Shown here: in pieces, positions 1 through 7,560 of the stretch
Position numbering within the stretch: the stretch's first letter is position 1
Layout: every line of letters starts with the position of its first letter
NCBI RefSeq assembly: GCF_014652715.1
Contig: NZ_BMZI01000001.1
Location: 19,842-83,841, forward strand
DNA: 64,000 bases
Reading direction: 5' to 3'
Source of the DNA: Salinicola rhizosphaerae
GTDB taxonomy: Bacteria > Pseudomonadota > Gammaproteobacteria > Pseudomonadales > Halomonadaceae
Made by a program: the position numbers and the translations under genes
Notes under the pieces: model-generated
The model's input: the letters and a program-made list of their open reading frames with translations, nothing else
Database searches by the model: none
Told to the model about the DNA's origin: nothing

Positions 1-1
1 T

Positions 2-52
2 AAAGATCAAGTTGGCAGTATGGAAAAGAAAAAACGCGAGGGGTACTTCTAA
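2..52 (+). CDS. cysD: Sulfate adenylyltransferase subunit 2, C-terminal end (partial)
   Basis: Only the last 16 codons are in the window. They read KDQVGSMEKKKREGYF and then TAA, which is the typical C-terminus of CysD, the PP-loop subunit that forms APS from sulfate and ATP together with CysN. The stop at 50-52 directly abuts the ATG of cysNC at 53, so the two genes are translationally close. The ribosome binding site of cysNC (GAGGGG) lies inside the last codons. The call rests on this tail plus the neighbour and is fairly secure despite its short length. Confidence 0.85.
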   Translation, partial: KDQVGSMEKKKREGYF

Positions 53-1951
53 ATGTCTCATCAATCCGGACTGATCGCGGACGACATCGAGAGCTATCTC
101 CGCGAACACGAGAACAAGGATCTCTTGCGTTTCATCACCTGCGGCAGTGTCGATGACGGCAAGTCGACCCTGATCGGACGGCTGCTGCACGACTCCAAGA
201 TGATCTACGAAGACCAGCTGGCCGCGATCACCCAGGCCTCGAAAACCAGCGGCACCACCGGCGACAAGGTCGACCTGGCGCTGCTGGTCGACGGCCTGCA
301 GTCGGAGCGAGAGCAGGGCATCACCATCGATGTCGCCTACCGTTTCTTCTCCACCGACAAGCGCAAGTTCATCATCGCCGACACGCCGGGCCACGAGCAG
401 TACACCCGCAACATGGCGACCGGCGCTTCGACCGCCAGCCTGGCGATCATCCTGATCGACGCGCGCCATGGCATTCAGACGCAGACCCGCCGCCACAGCT
501 ATATCTGTTCACTGTTGGGTATTCGCCATCTCGTGATCGCCGTCAACAAGATGGATCTCGTCGACTACTCGCAAGCGCGCTTCGACGAGATCGTCGATGA
601 GTACAAGGCCTTCTCCAAGGAGCTCAACGACGCCGATCTCCATTTTGTGCCAATCTCCGCGCTGGAGGGCGACAACGTCGTCAACCCGAGCGAGAAAATG
701 CCGTGGTATCAGGAAGGGCCGTTATTACGTCTGCTGGAGAACGTAGACGTCAAACACGACAGCAACCTGAGCGATCTGCGCTTCCCGGTGCAGTACGTCA
801 ATCGCCCGAATCTCAACTTTCGCGGCTATTGCGGTACCTTGGCCGCTGGCGTGCTGAAGCCGGGCGATGCCATCAAGGTGTTGGGTTCCGGAAAGCGTTC
901 CACCGTCGACAAAATCGTGACATACGATGGCGACCTTGAGGCTGCCTATCCCGGTCAGGCGATCACCGTTACGCTGAAAGACGAGATCGACATCTCGCGG
1001 GGCGACATGATCGTCGCCGCGGATAGCGAACTGGAGTCGACCACGGCTTTCACCGCGGATGTCGTCTGGATGTACGACACGCCGATGGAAGTGGGCCGTG
1101 AATACGAGCTCAAGGCTGGTACCAATGTCGTCAGCGGACGCGTCGCTCGCATCATCCATCAGACCGACGTCAATACGCTCGAGCGGCGCCCCGCTGACAA
1201 CCTGCCGCTCAACGGTATCGCGCGTTGCCAGATCGAGATCAAGCAACCGCTCGGGCTGGACCCCTACGTTCGCTCCCCGCACTCCGGCAACTTCATCGTT
1301 GTCGACCGCATGAGTAACGTCACGGTGGGCGCTGGCATGGTGGTCGACACGCTAAGTGCCAGTAATATCGTCTGGCACGATATGGCCGTGACCAAGCGGC
1401 GGCGTGCCGAGCGAAATCATCAGAAACCCTGCATCATCTGGTTCACGGGCCTGTCAGGCGCGGGTAAATCGACTTCCGCGAATGCGTTGGAGCGTCAGCT
1501 GTTCGGCATGGGTTACAGCACTTATCTGCTGGATGGGGATAACGTGCGCCACGGCCTGTGCGGAGATCTCGGCTTCTCCGACGATCACCGACAGGAAAAC
1601 ATTCGCCGCGTGGGCGAAGTCGCCAAACTGATGGTCGACGCCGGCATGATCACGCTGGTGTCTTTCATCTCGCCGTTCCAGCGGGACCGCGAGCTGGTTC
1701 GCAATATGGTCGAAACCGGTGAGTTCATCGAGGTCTTCGTCAACACCTCGCTGGATGTCTGCGAAGAGCGCGATCCCAAAGGGCTGTACCAGAAGGCCCG
1801 GGCCGGACAGATCCAGGACTTCACGGGGATCAGCTCTCCCTATGAAGCACCCGAGCGGGCGGAGATCGAGATCGATGCGGGTGATTTGAGTGTCGAAGAG
1901 TCGGTCAAGGTTCTGGTCAGTCATCTCAAACGGCTAGATGTAATTTCATGA
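53..1951 (+). CDS. cysNC: Bifunctional sulfate adenylyltransferase subunit 1 / APS kinase (CysNC)
   Basis: 632 residues. The N-terminal part is the CysN GTPase that drives APS formation. It has the G1 loop GSVDDGKST at residues 31-39, DTPGHE from 110 and NKMD from 165, followed by EF-Tu-like beta-barrel domains. The C-terminal ~190 residues are an APS kinase with its own P-loop GLSGAGKST at 466-474 and a FISPFQRDR segment. The fusion therefore makes PAPS from APS in the cytoplasm, as in NodQ/CysNC proteins. It follows cysD without a gap and ends in a hairpin terminator. PAPS serves cysteine synthesis, but it is also the sulfate donor for sulfotransferases, and a sulfotransferase-like gene lies in the capsule locus immediately downstream. 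Confidence 0.96.
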   Translation: MSHQSGLIADDIESYLREHENKDLLRFITCGSVDDGKSTLIGRLLHDSKMIYEDQLAAITQASKTSGTTGDKVDLALLVDGLQSEREQGITIDVAYRFFSTDKRKFIIADTPGHEQYTRNMATGASTASLAIILIDARHGIQTQTRRHSYICSLLGIRHLVIAVNKMDLVDYSQARFDEIVDEYKAFSKELNDADLHFVPISALEGDNVVNPSEKMPWYQEGPLLRLLENVDVKHDSNLSDLRFPVQYVNRPNLNFRGYCGTLAAGVLKPGDAIKVLGSGKRSTVDKIVTYDGDLEAAYPGQAITVTLKDEIDISRGDMIVAADSELESTTAFTADVVWMYDTPMEVGREYELKAGTNVVSGRVARIIHQTDVNTLERRPADNLPLNGIARCQIEIKQPLGLDPYVRSPHSGNFIVVDRMSNVTVGAGMVVDTLSASNIVWHDMAVTKRRRAERNHQKPCIIWFTGLSGAGKSTSANALERQLFGMGYSTYLLDGDNVRHGLCGDLGFSDDHRQENIRRVGEVAKLMVDAGMITLVSFISPFQRDRELVRNMVETGEFIEVFVNTSLDVCEERDPKGLYQKARAGQIQDFTGISSPYEAPERAEIEIDAGDLSVEESVKVLVSHLKRLDVIS

Positions 1952-1982
1952 AACGAGCCTCCAAACGATGAGAGGTCTCATG

Positions 1983-2009
1983 TGGCGCGTTTAAGAAGCG
2001 CGCCATTTT
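1983..2009 (+). terminator. Rho-independent terminator after cysNC
   Basis: A 7-bp perfect stem (TGGCGCG / CGCGCCA) with a 9-base loop is followed by TTTTC. It lies 32 bases after the cysNC stop, so it probably separates the cysteine operon from the capsule locus. Confidence 0.7.
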
Positions 2010-2014
2010 CGTTG

Positions 2015-2043
2015 TAGGCAAGGCTAATTCAGCACCATACAAT
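2015..2043 (+). promoter_or_regulatory. Candidate sigma70 promoter of the capsule operon
   Basis: TAGGCA (four of six matches to TTGACA) is followed after 17 bases by TACAAT (five of six matches to TATAAT). It sits just after the cysNC terminator and about 200 bases before the first capsule gene. Transcription would start near 2050 and run into the JUMPstart-like stretch. Seen by eye only. Confidence 0.4.
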
Positions 2044-2045
2044 CG

Positions 2046-2087
2046 GGGGCTCTGAGCTAAGGATTCGGCCAGGCATCGGTACTGATG
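2046..2087 (+). promoter_or_regulatory. JUMPstart-like leader element
   Basis: The order GCTCTG, AGCT, GCCAGG, CGGTA with short spacers recalls the 39-bp JUMPstart found in leaders of polysaccharide operons, as remembered. The 3' part does not keep the ops core, so this may be a degenerate copy or chance. It lies just downstream of the candidate promoter, where JUMPstart normally sits. The stretch 1952-2250 holds no gene; beyond the terminator, this promoter and this element nothing else was seen in it. Confidence 0.3.
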
Positions 2088-2250
2088 AAAGTGATGAGCA
2101 AGGATGGCTCGACTAGGTGAAAACCCTGGGTTCATTGAGACGCAACGTGCACTCCTCGTACCGATTGGCCGCGTTAATCACGACCCATGCGCAGGCGCTG
2201 GGGCGTGAGCCGCTCTTCAGGATTCACGTCAACCGGGTTGAACCGAAAAA

Positions 2251-2691
2251 ATGTCAAACGTCTTGGACGGGGTTTCACGCGGCATCGGCCGTATGGGTAA
2301 GTGCTTCAAAGCAGGTGCTTGCATGCAGATCGGCGCTTTGGTCGTCACGCTCGCCGGCTGTGCTTCACAGGGGGGATACCCCGGCAGCGGCGTCGTCGGC
2401 ACCATGCCAGGGGCAACGCCAGCCGGCCCGCAGATCTCCAGCTTTCTCGATAACGCCACCTCCGGCAGCATCGCTTCCTTCCCGAAAAGCCCCTGGGGCT
2501 CCAATGTCTCGGTGATCGTTCAGGATCGCTACTTCGCCGCCAGCGGGCGGCTCTGCACGCATCTCGATGTCGCCCGTGAAGGCACTCCTCAATCTGCGCA
2601 CCGTGCCCAGGTGGCGTGCCTGGTGCAGGACAAAGGGTGGTACACGCAGCGTCTGGTAACGCAGACGTTGGAAGGTGCCAGCACTCGGTAA
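2251..2691 (+). CDS. Small surface lipoprotein at the head of the capsule locus
   Basis: 146 residues with a hydrophobic stretch and a lipobox LAGC (Cys37), so it is probably an outer-membrane lipoprotein. The N-terminus is long for a lipoprotein. A second start at 2293 (MGKCFKAGAC) would give a more normal signal peptide, and neither start has a strong ribosome binding site. After a Gly/Pro-rich linker the C-terminal half has the pattern SPWG...YFAASGR.C...AC....GWY, which recalls the small 17-kDa-antigen / DVU3141-like lipoproteins that accompany some polysaccharide export loci. No enzymatic role is apparent. It ends 97 bases before kpsD and is probably co-transcribed with it. Confidence 0.75.
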   Translation: MSNVLDGVSRGIGRMGKCFKAGACMQIGALVVTLAGCASQGGYPGSGVVGTMPGATPAGPQISSFLDNATSGSIASFPKSPWGSNVSVIVQDRYFAASGRLCTHLDVAREGTPQSAHRAQVACLVQDKGWYTQRLVTQTLEGASTR

Positions 2692-2788
2692 CAAAAATCC
2701 CATGCTTTCGGGCGCAGCCCCGCGTGTATCGTCTTGGGACGCTAGATCGCTCGCGCGAAAGCCGTATGAACACCACAGGAAGTTTTGC

Positions 2789-4540
2789 ATGAAACATGCA
2801 GCATCGTTTTTCCGGGCCGGGTGTCTGGTGGCGGTAGCGTGCCTGAACGCCAGCCTCGCCCAAGCCCAGTCTTTCGACTCAGGCAGCGGTATTCTCCCGC
2901 AGGATCAACAAGCGCAATCGATGACCACGCAGACTAGCGGTCAGTCGGCGCAGCAAGCAGTCAACGACCAGCCGCGCGCCAATTGGAGCAGCGCGAACTA
3001 TGGCCCGGCGAATCAGGGCGCGGCCAACGCCAATCAACCGCCGGTCGACCCCAATACGCTGCCGCCTTTCGGTGCGAACCTGTTCAGCGGTGGTTTCCGT
3101 GGGGTCATGGCCGATGGCCTGAACCCCGGCTACACCATCAAGCCGGGTGATCAGATCAATCTGCGGGTCTGGGGCGGCACCGAGATGCAGAGCGTGCTGA
3201 CGGTCGACTCTCAGGGCAATGTCTTCCTGCCCGGCATCGGGCCGCTCAACGTTCAGGGGACTTCCAACAGCGAGCTGAATTCCCGCGTGACAGCTGCGAT
3301 CAAGTCGGTCTACCCGGAGAACGTGCAGGTCTACACCAACCTGCAGGGAGTGCAGCCCGTGGGCGTTTTCGTGACGGGGTACGTGACCAATCCGGGGCGC
3401 TATTCCGGCACGCCGAGCGACTCGCTGCTTTACTTTCTCGACCAGGCTGGCGGCATCGACCAGGCACTGGGTAGCTACCGGCAGATAGCCGTCAAGCGTG
3501 GCGGCAAGACGATCGAGACCGTCGATCTCTATGACTTCCTGATCAACGGCAAGATGCCGCAGACGCAGTTCCGTGATGGTGACACCATCGTCGTCGAAGA
3601 GCGCGGGCCGGCCGTTGCCGTGGTGGGGGATGTCGAAAAGCCGTTCCGCTATGAGCTGGCGGGTGAAACGCTGACGGGGGCGGATGTCACCGATCTGGCG
3701 AGGCTGCGGTCCGGCGTTAATCACGTGTTGCTGCGCGGTGACCGCCCGGATGGCCCGCTGGCGCGCTATCTGACGCTCGACGAGTTCCGCACGGCGAACG
3801 TCGAGAAGGGCGATGAGGTGATGTTCAGCGCCGACCAGCGTGCTGAGAGCATTGTCGTGCAGGTAGAAGGCAGCTACTACGGCCCGTCTCGTTACGTGCT
3901 CCCGCGCGATGCGCATCTGGGCGAGTTCCTGAACGCCATCAGCGTGCCGAAGAGCATGACCAGCTATCAGGATGTCTCGATTCGCCGTGAGAGCGTAGCG
4001 GAGCAGCAAGAGCAGTCGCTGCAGGATAGTCTGCATCGTCTCGAGCAGACTTACCTCGGCTACCCCTCGCGGACGGCGAAAGAAGCAGAGATCCAGGTGC
4101 GCCAGGCGGAACTGATTCAGAAGTTCGTGCAGAAGGCTTCCCAGGTCAAACCGACGGGGCGTCTCGTGGTCGCGCGCAATGGCGATATCGCCAACGTTCG
4201 CCTGCAAGATGGCGACGTGATCACCATTCCGGAAAGCTCGGATTCCGTTCTGCTGAGCGGGGAAGTCACCATCCCGCAGGCGATGGTCTTCACGCCGGGC
4301 ATGAGCGCCGAGGACTACATCTATCAGGCCGGCGGGTTCACACCGCGTGCGGATGACGACCAGGTGCTGGTGGTGCACAAGAACGGCGCCGTCATCCATG
4401 CGGGTGATACCCAGATTCGCGCGGGTGATGAAATCATGGTCCTGCCGGCTGCGCCGACCAGCAATATCGAGCTGGCCAGCAGCATCACGCAGATTCTCTA
4501 TCAGGTGGCCGTCGCGACGAAGGTCGCGCTGGATCTCTAA
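2789..4540 (+). CDS. kpsD: Capsule polysaccharide export protein, KpsD/Wza-type (OPX)
   Basis: 583 residues from the ATG at 2789, preceded by AGGA (2777-2780). An upstream in-frame extension to 2675 lacks a ribosome binding site. A Sec signal peptide ends in LAQAQ (about residue 27). A Poly_export domain follows (GYTIKPGDQINLRVWGGTE) and then SLBB-type beta-grasp repeats, e.g. around VFVTGYVTNPGRYS and LLSGEVTIPQAMVF. The protein should be periplasmic or outer-membrane-associated and carry capsule across the outer envelope together with KpsE and the KpsMT transporter downstream. Gene composition is GC-rich like the host, unlike the following cassette. The signal-peptide codons contain an exact ops element. 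Confidence 0.9.
   Translation: MKHAASFFRAGCLVAVACLNASLAQAQSFDSGSGILPQDQQAQSMTTQTSGQSAQQAVNDQPRANWSSANYGPANQGAANANQPPVDPNTLPPFGANLFSGGFRGVMADGLNPGYTIKPGDQINLRVWGGTEMQSVLTVDSQGNVFLPGIGPLNVQGTSNSELNSRVTAAIKSVYPENVQVYTNLQGVQPVGVFVTGYVTNPGRYSGTPSDSLLYFLDQAGGIDQALGSYRQIAVKRGGKTIETVDLYDFLINGKMPQTQFRDGDTIVVEERGPAVAVVGDVEKPFRYELAGETLTGADVTDLARLRSGVNHVLLRGDRPDGPLARYLTLDEFRTANVEKGDEVMFSADQRAESIVVQVEGSYYGPSRYVLPRDAHLGEFLNAISVPKSMTSYQDVSIRRESVAEQQEQSLQDSLHRLEQTYLGYPSRTAKEAEIQVRQAELIQKFVQKASQVKPTGRLVVARNGDIANVRLQDGDVITIPESSDSVLLSGEVTIPQAMVFTPGMSAEDYIYQAGGFTPRADDDQVLVVHKNGAVIHAGDTQIRAGDEIMVLPAAPTSNIELASSITQILYQVAVATKVALDL
2830..2841 (+). promoter_or_regulatory. Exact ops (RfaH recruitment) sequence inside kpsD
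   Basis: GGCGGTAGCGTG at this position equals the 12-base ops element at which RfaH is loaded on paused RNA polymerase in enterobacterial LPS and capsule operons. Here it encodes V-A-V-A-C of the KpsD signal peptide (residues 14-18), only 41 bases after the start codon. The position near the front of a long polysaccharide operon fits an antitermination role. No RfaH gene is in the window, so function is inferred. Confidence 0.5.
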
Positions 4541-4563
4541 GCCTTTCTTCAAGTAATGCATGA

Positions 4564-4593
4564 GCGCCCGCGCGACAGCATGTCGGCGGGCGC
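4564..4593 (+). other. Strong intercistronic hairpin before kpsM
   Basis: An 8-bp perfect GC-rich stem (GCGCCCGC / GCGGGCGC) extends, after a one-base bulge, by CGACA / TGTCG around a 3-base loop. It has no U-tract, so it is not a standard terminator. It ends one base before AGGA (4594-4597), the ribosome binding site of kpsM, so it may tune mRNA stability or kpsM translation. Confidence 0.55.
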
Positions 4594-4604
4594 AGGATCG
4601 TTAA

Positions 4605-5417
4605 ATGGCAACCAATACGGAACAGATTCCGGATTCCTCCCGCCACCCCCTGCGAGTCACATGGGACGTCTGGTCGGCAATGTACCTGCGCGAGATGATC
4701 GCCAGAACCATGGCGGATCGCATGGCCTGGTTCTGGATGATCTTCGAGCCGATTGCCACCGTAGCGGTGATGATTTTTATACGCGTATACATTAGAGGAG
4801 GAAGGAATATCAGTGGTGCGGAATTCATTCCTTGGATGATTGTTGGGTTGATGGGTTTTTATCTCTTTAGAGAGGCTATGATACGACCTATGGGGGCAGT
4901 CGAAGCCAATAGAGGATTATTCACCTATCGACAAATCCTACCGATTGACCCGGTACTGATCCGGTGCTTCGTTGAAGGAATGATTCGCAGCTTTATTTTG
5001 CTTTTATTTATAATTGTTGGTTCACTGCTAAAGATAGATCTTATGCCAGATCATGCTTTAGGTGTGATGATGGACTGGTTGTCATTGTGGATGTTAGGTA
5101 TTGGGTTGGGAGTTTTGCTATCTGTTGCTTCAGGCCTGGTGTCAGAAGTCGGGCGTGTTGTTAGGATTTTAACAATGCCGCTTCTTTTAATCTCTGGGAT
5201 CATCTTTCCAGTTACGTACGTTCCTGCGCAGTATCAGCAGTATCTCTTGTGGAACCCAATTGTACATGGTGTCGAAAGCATGCGTCTCAGCTTCTTCGAC
5301 AGTTATCATACGATTCCTGGTATCGACATGACTTACCTATGGTTCTGGGCTCTTGCCTCTCTTACTCTAGGACTAGTAATGCACGTTCGTTTCGCTCCGC
5401 GCCTAAAAGCAAGGTGA
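4605..5417 (+). CDS. kpsM: Capsule ABC-2 exporter permease, KpsM-type
   Basis: 270 residues with about six hydrophobic segments and the KpsM/Wzm-like N-terminus (LREMIARTMADRMAWFWMIFEP). It forms the inner-membrane channel that exports lipid-linked capsule, driven by the ATPase encoded 4 bases downstream. AGGA lies 7 bases before the ATG. The first ~170 bases use GC-rich host-like codons. From about 4775 onward the gene becomes visibly AT-rich (runs of TTT, ATA, TTA codons), which suggests a recombination joint inside the gene. Confidence 0.92.
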   Translation: MATNTEQIPDSSRHPLRVTWDVWSAMYLREMIARTMADRMAWFWMIFEPIATVAVMIFIRVYIRGGRNISGAEFIPWMIVGLMGFYLFREAMIRPMGAVEANRGLFTYRQILPIDPVLIRCFVEGMIRSFILLLFIIVGSLLKIDLMPDHALGVMMDWLSLWMLGIGLGVLLSVASGLVSEVGRVVRILTMPLLLISGIIFPVTYVPAQYQQYLLWNPIVHGVESMRLSFFDSYHTIPGIDMTYLWFWALASLTLGLVMHVRFAPRLKAR

Positions 5418-5421
5418 ATCG

Positions 5422-6357
5422 ATGATCGAAATCCATAACCTCTATAAGCGTTATCACGGTCCTCATGGCGGCGGCTGGGTGTTAAAGGATATCAACCTAA
5501 CTATACCCGATGGAATTAGCGTTGGGGTTGTTGGTCGTAATGGCGCTGGAAAGTCGACGCTGTTACGCCTGATTGGGGGGATGGATGCACCAGATCGTGG
5601 CAAAGTAATCCGGAAGGGGCGCGTCTCCTGGCCGATTGGCCTGGCTGGTGGGTTCAAAGGCTCTATGACTGGGCGGCAGAATGTCAAGTTTGTCGCCCGT
5701 GTGCATGGTATCAAGAAAAGCCTTACCAAGTTAATTCAGGAGGTCCAAGACTTTGCCGAGATCGGCGAGGCCTTTGACGATCCCGTCAATACATATTCTT
5801 CGGGCATGAGATCGCGTCTGGCATTTGGGCTTTCACTAGCATTTGACTTTGATATCTATATTTCGGACGAAGCGACCGCCGTCGGCGACCGGGCGTTCAA
5901 AGCCAAGGCCCGAGAGGCTTTCCAAAAAAGAATTGGCCGTGCAAGCCTTATAATGGTTTCTCACGGAGAAGCTAGCCTGCGACAAATGTGTGAGGCTGGT
6001 ATTCTTATCAATGAAGGCAAGGCGTTTTGGTACGATAAGATCGAAGATGCCATCGAGGCTTACCATAGGCAAAGTGGATTGATTACGGATGTTGCAGATG
6101 AAGATGATGAGTCTGAGGATGAGGGCGTCCTCCTTGCTGAGGGTGCTAGTTTTGAAGATGCAGTGAAGTCATTAAAAAAACAAATGACTAAAATACAAAA
6201 GCAAAAAATAATCGCCGAATATCGTCAAAGCATTGCTTCAGAAGAAGATGAAATTGAACGTATTAAAGCTGAAAGGCATTCTTTGAATCGGTTGCATAGA
6301 GCTGTGAAAAAAAAGCTGCAAAATTTAAAAGCGATTGAGAAAAACATTTCTGCCTAA
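5422..6357 (+). CDS. kpsT: Capsule ABC exporter ATPase, KpsT-type, with C-terminal coiled-coil extension
   Basis: 311 residues. Walker A is GRNGAGKST (38-46), the signature SSGMRSR (126-132), Walker B DIYISDE (144-150), and the switch His lies in MVSHG. These are typical of KpsT/Wzt-class ATPases powering KpsM. KpsT itself is usually about 220 residues. Here about 90 extra residues follow: first an acidic stretch (DEDDESEDEG), then a Lys/Glu-rich region with heptad-like character (KKQMTKIQKQK, EEDEIERIKAE), probably a coiled coil. Wzt proteins can carry C-terminal carbohydrate-binding domains, but this tail does not look like one. It may be a partner-docking or length-control element. The gene is AT-rich towards its end. 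Confidence 0.9.
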   Translation: MIEIHNLYKRYHGPHGGGWVLKDINLTIPDGISVGVVGRNGAGKSTLLRLIGGMDAPDRGKVIRKGRVSWPIGLAGGFKGSMTGRQNVKFVARVHGIKKSLTKLIQEVQDFAEIGEAFDDPVNTYSSGMRSRLAFGLSLAFDFDIYISDEATAVGDRAFKAKAREAFQKRIGRASLIMVSHGEASLRQMCEAGILINEGKAFWYDKIEDAIEAYHRQSGLITDVADEDDESEDEGVLLAEGASFEDAVKSLKKQMTKIQKQKIIAEYRQSIASEEDEIERIKAERHSLNRLHRAVKKKLQNLKAIEKNISA

Positions 6358-6399
6358 AACCTTTCCAAGGTCGAATTTTAATTTTATTAAGTGAATTTA

Positions 6400-7503
6400 A
6401 TGAGCCAAGCAATACGAGTCCGCGCGTTAAAAAATGTGCATTGGATTATTTGCATATTCTGTATATTGGTTGTGAGCTCCTATTGGGCTTTTTGGGCTAG
6501 CAATCGCTACGTCTCGCACGCCCACGTGGTGCTGGAAAGTCCTCAGCTCGCCTCCCCGGAACTGAGCTTCAGCAGCCTGCTTTCCGGCGGTGGAGGGGCC
6601 AACAACGCGGACATGCTCCTGCTCAGGGATTATCTGCGTTCGGTGGACATGCTGCAGTACCTGGTGGAGAACGCCAATTTTCGTGAACACTATGCGCACG
6701 GTGGCGGTGACTTCTTCACACGGCTCAGCGATGAAGACGCACCGCTGGAAGAACTGCACGATTATTATCTTAAGCGCGTCTCGGTGGAACTGGACGAATA
6801 TGCGGGCGTACTGCGTATCGATGTCGAGGCATTCAATCCGAAAGAAGCGCATCTGATCGCCAACCTGCTGCTCGAGCGTGGCGAGCAGCACATGAACGAT
6901 ATGGGCCGGCGCTTGGCGGAAGAGCAGGTAAAATTCCTGCGGCAGCAGGTCGACCAGCTTCAAGCCTCCTTCGAGCAGACCCGTCAGGCTTTGGTCGACT
7001 ACCAGAATGAGAACGGGCTGGTTTCACCAACCGGGACGGTCGAAAGCCTGAGTGGCGTCGTTTCGACGCTGGAGGGCCAATTGGCGAGCTACAAGGCGCA
7101 GAAGACAGCGTTGAGCAGTTTCCAGAGTGCCAGCTCCCCGGAGATTGTACGTATCAACAGTCAGATTGCCGCCCTGGAGGATCAGATCGAGAAAGAAAAA
7201 CAGCGACTGGCGGCCCAATCTGGCAATGCGCTGAACTCGCTCTCTTCCGAGTACCAACGCCTCCAACTGAAAGCAAAATTCGCGGAAGAGAGCTACGCCG
7301 GGGCGCTATCTGCGCTGCAAAGCACCCAGGTCGAGGCGGCGCGTAAGCTCAAACAGCTCTCTACGCTCCAATCCCCTACGATGCCGCAATATCCGGAGCA
7401 GCCAGAAAGATTGTATAATGTAATAGTTTTTTCAGTAATTTCGTTGTTTATAACATTAATAGTTAATATGCTTATTTTGATTGTAAAAGATCATCGCGAC
7501 TAG
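6400..7503 (+). CDS. kpsE: Capsule export inner-membrane protein, KpsE-type (PCP family)
   Basis: 367 residues from ATG 6400; a GTG at 6391 would add three residues, and neither has a good ribosome binding site. The topology is that of KpsE/BexC/CtrB: one transmembrane helix near the N-terminus (IICIFCILVVSSYWAFWA), a long periplasmic part rich in coiled coil (about residues 165-320), a Pro-rich segment (MPQYPEQPER) and a C-terminal transmembrane helix. It links the KpsMT transporter to KpsD. The two membrane ends are AT-rich while the periplasmic core (about 6490-7400) is GC-rich, so the gene itself looks mosaic. Confidence 0.88.
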   Translation: MSQAIRVRALKNVHWIICIFCILVVSSYWAFWASNRYVSHAHVVLESPQLASPELSFSSLLSGGGGANNADMLLLRDYLRSVDMLQYLVENANFREHYAHGGGDFFTRLSDEDAPLEELHDYYLKRVSVELDEYAGVLRIDVEAFNPKEAHLIANLLLERGEQHMNDMGRRLAEEQVKFLRQQVDQLQASFEQTRQALVDYQNENGLVSPTGTVESLSGVVSTLEGQLASYKAQKTALSSFQSASSPEIVRINSQIAALEDQIEKEKQRLAAQSGNALNSLSSEYQRLQLKAKFAEESYAGALSALQSTQVEAARKLKQLSTLQSPTMPQYPEQPERLYNVIVFSVISLFITLIVNMLILIVKDHRD

Positions 7504-7560
7504 GGGCGTGCTTTCTGATTAAGTAAGCACAGGATTGTTAGATTTTCTAAAGGAATTGTT

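Noticed and set aside
2879-4561. A 560-codon open frame antisense to kpsD
   Set aside because: His/Arg/Asp-rich composition without motifs, typical of an antisense shadow; kpsD has a signal peptide, family domains and a ribosome binding site.
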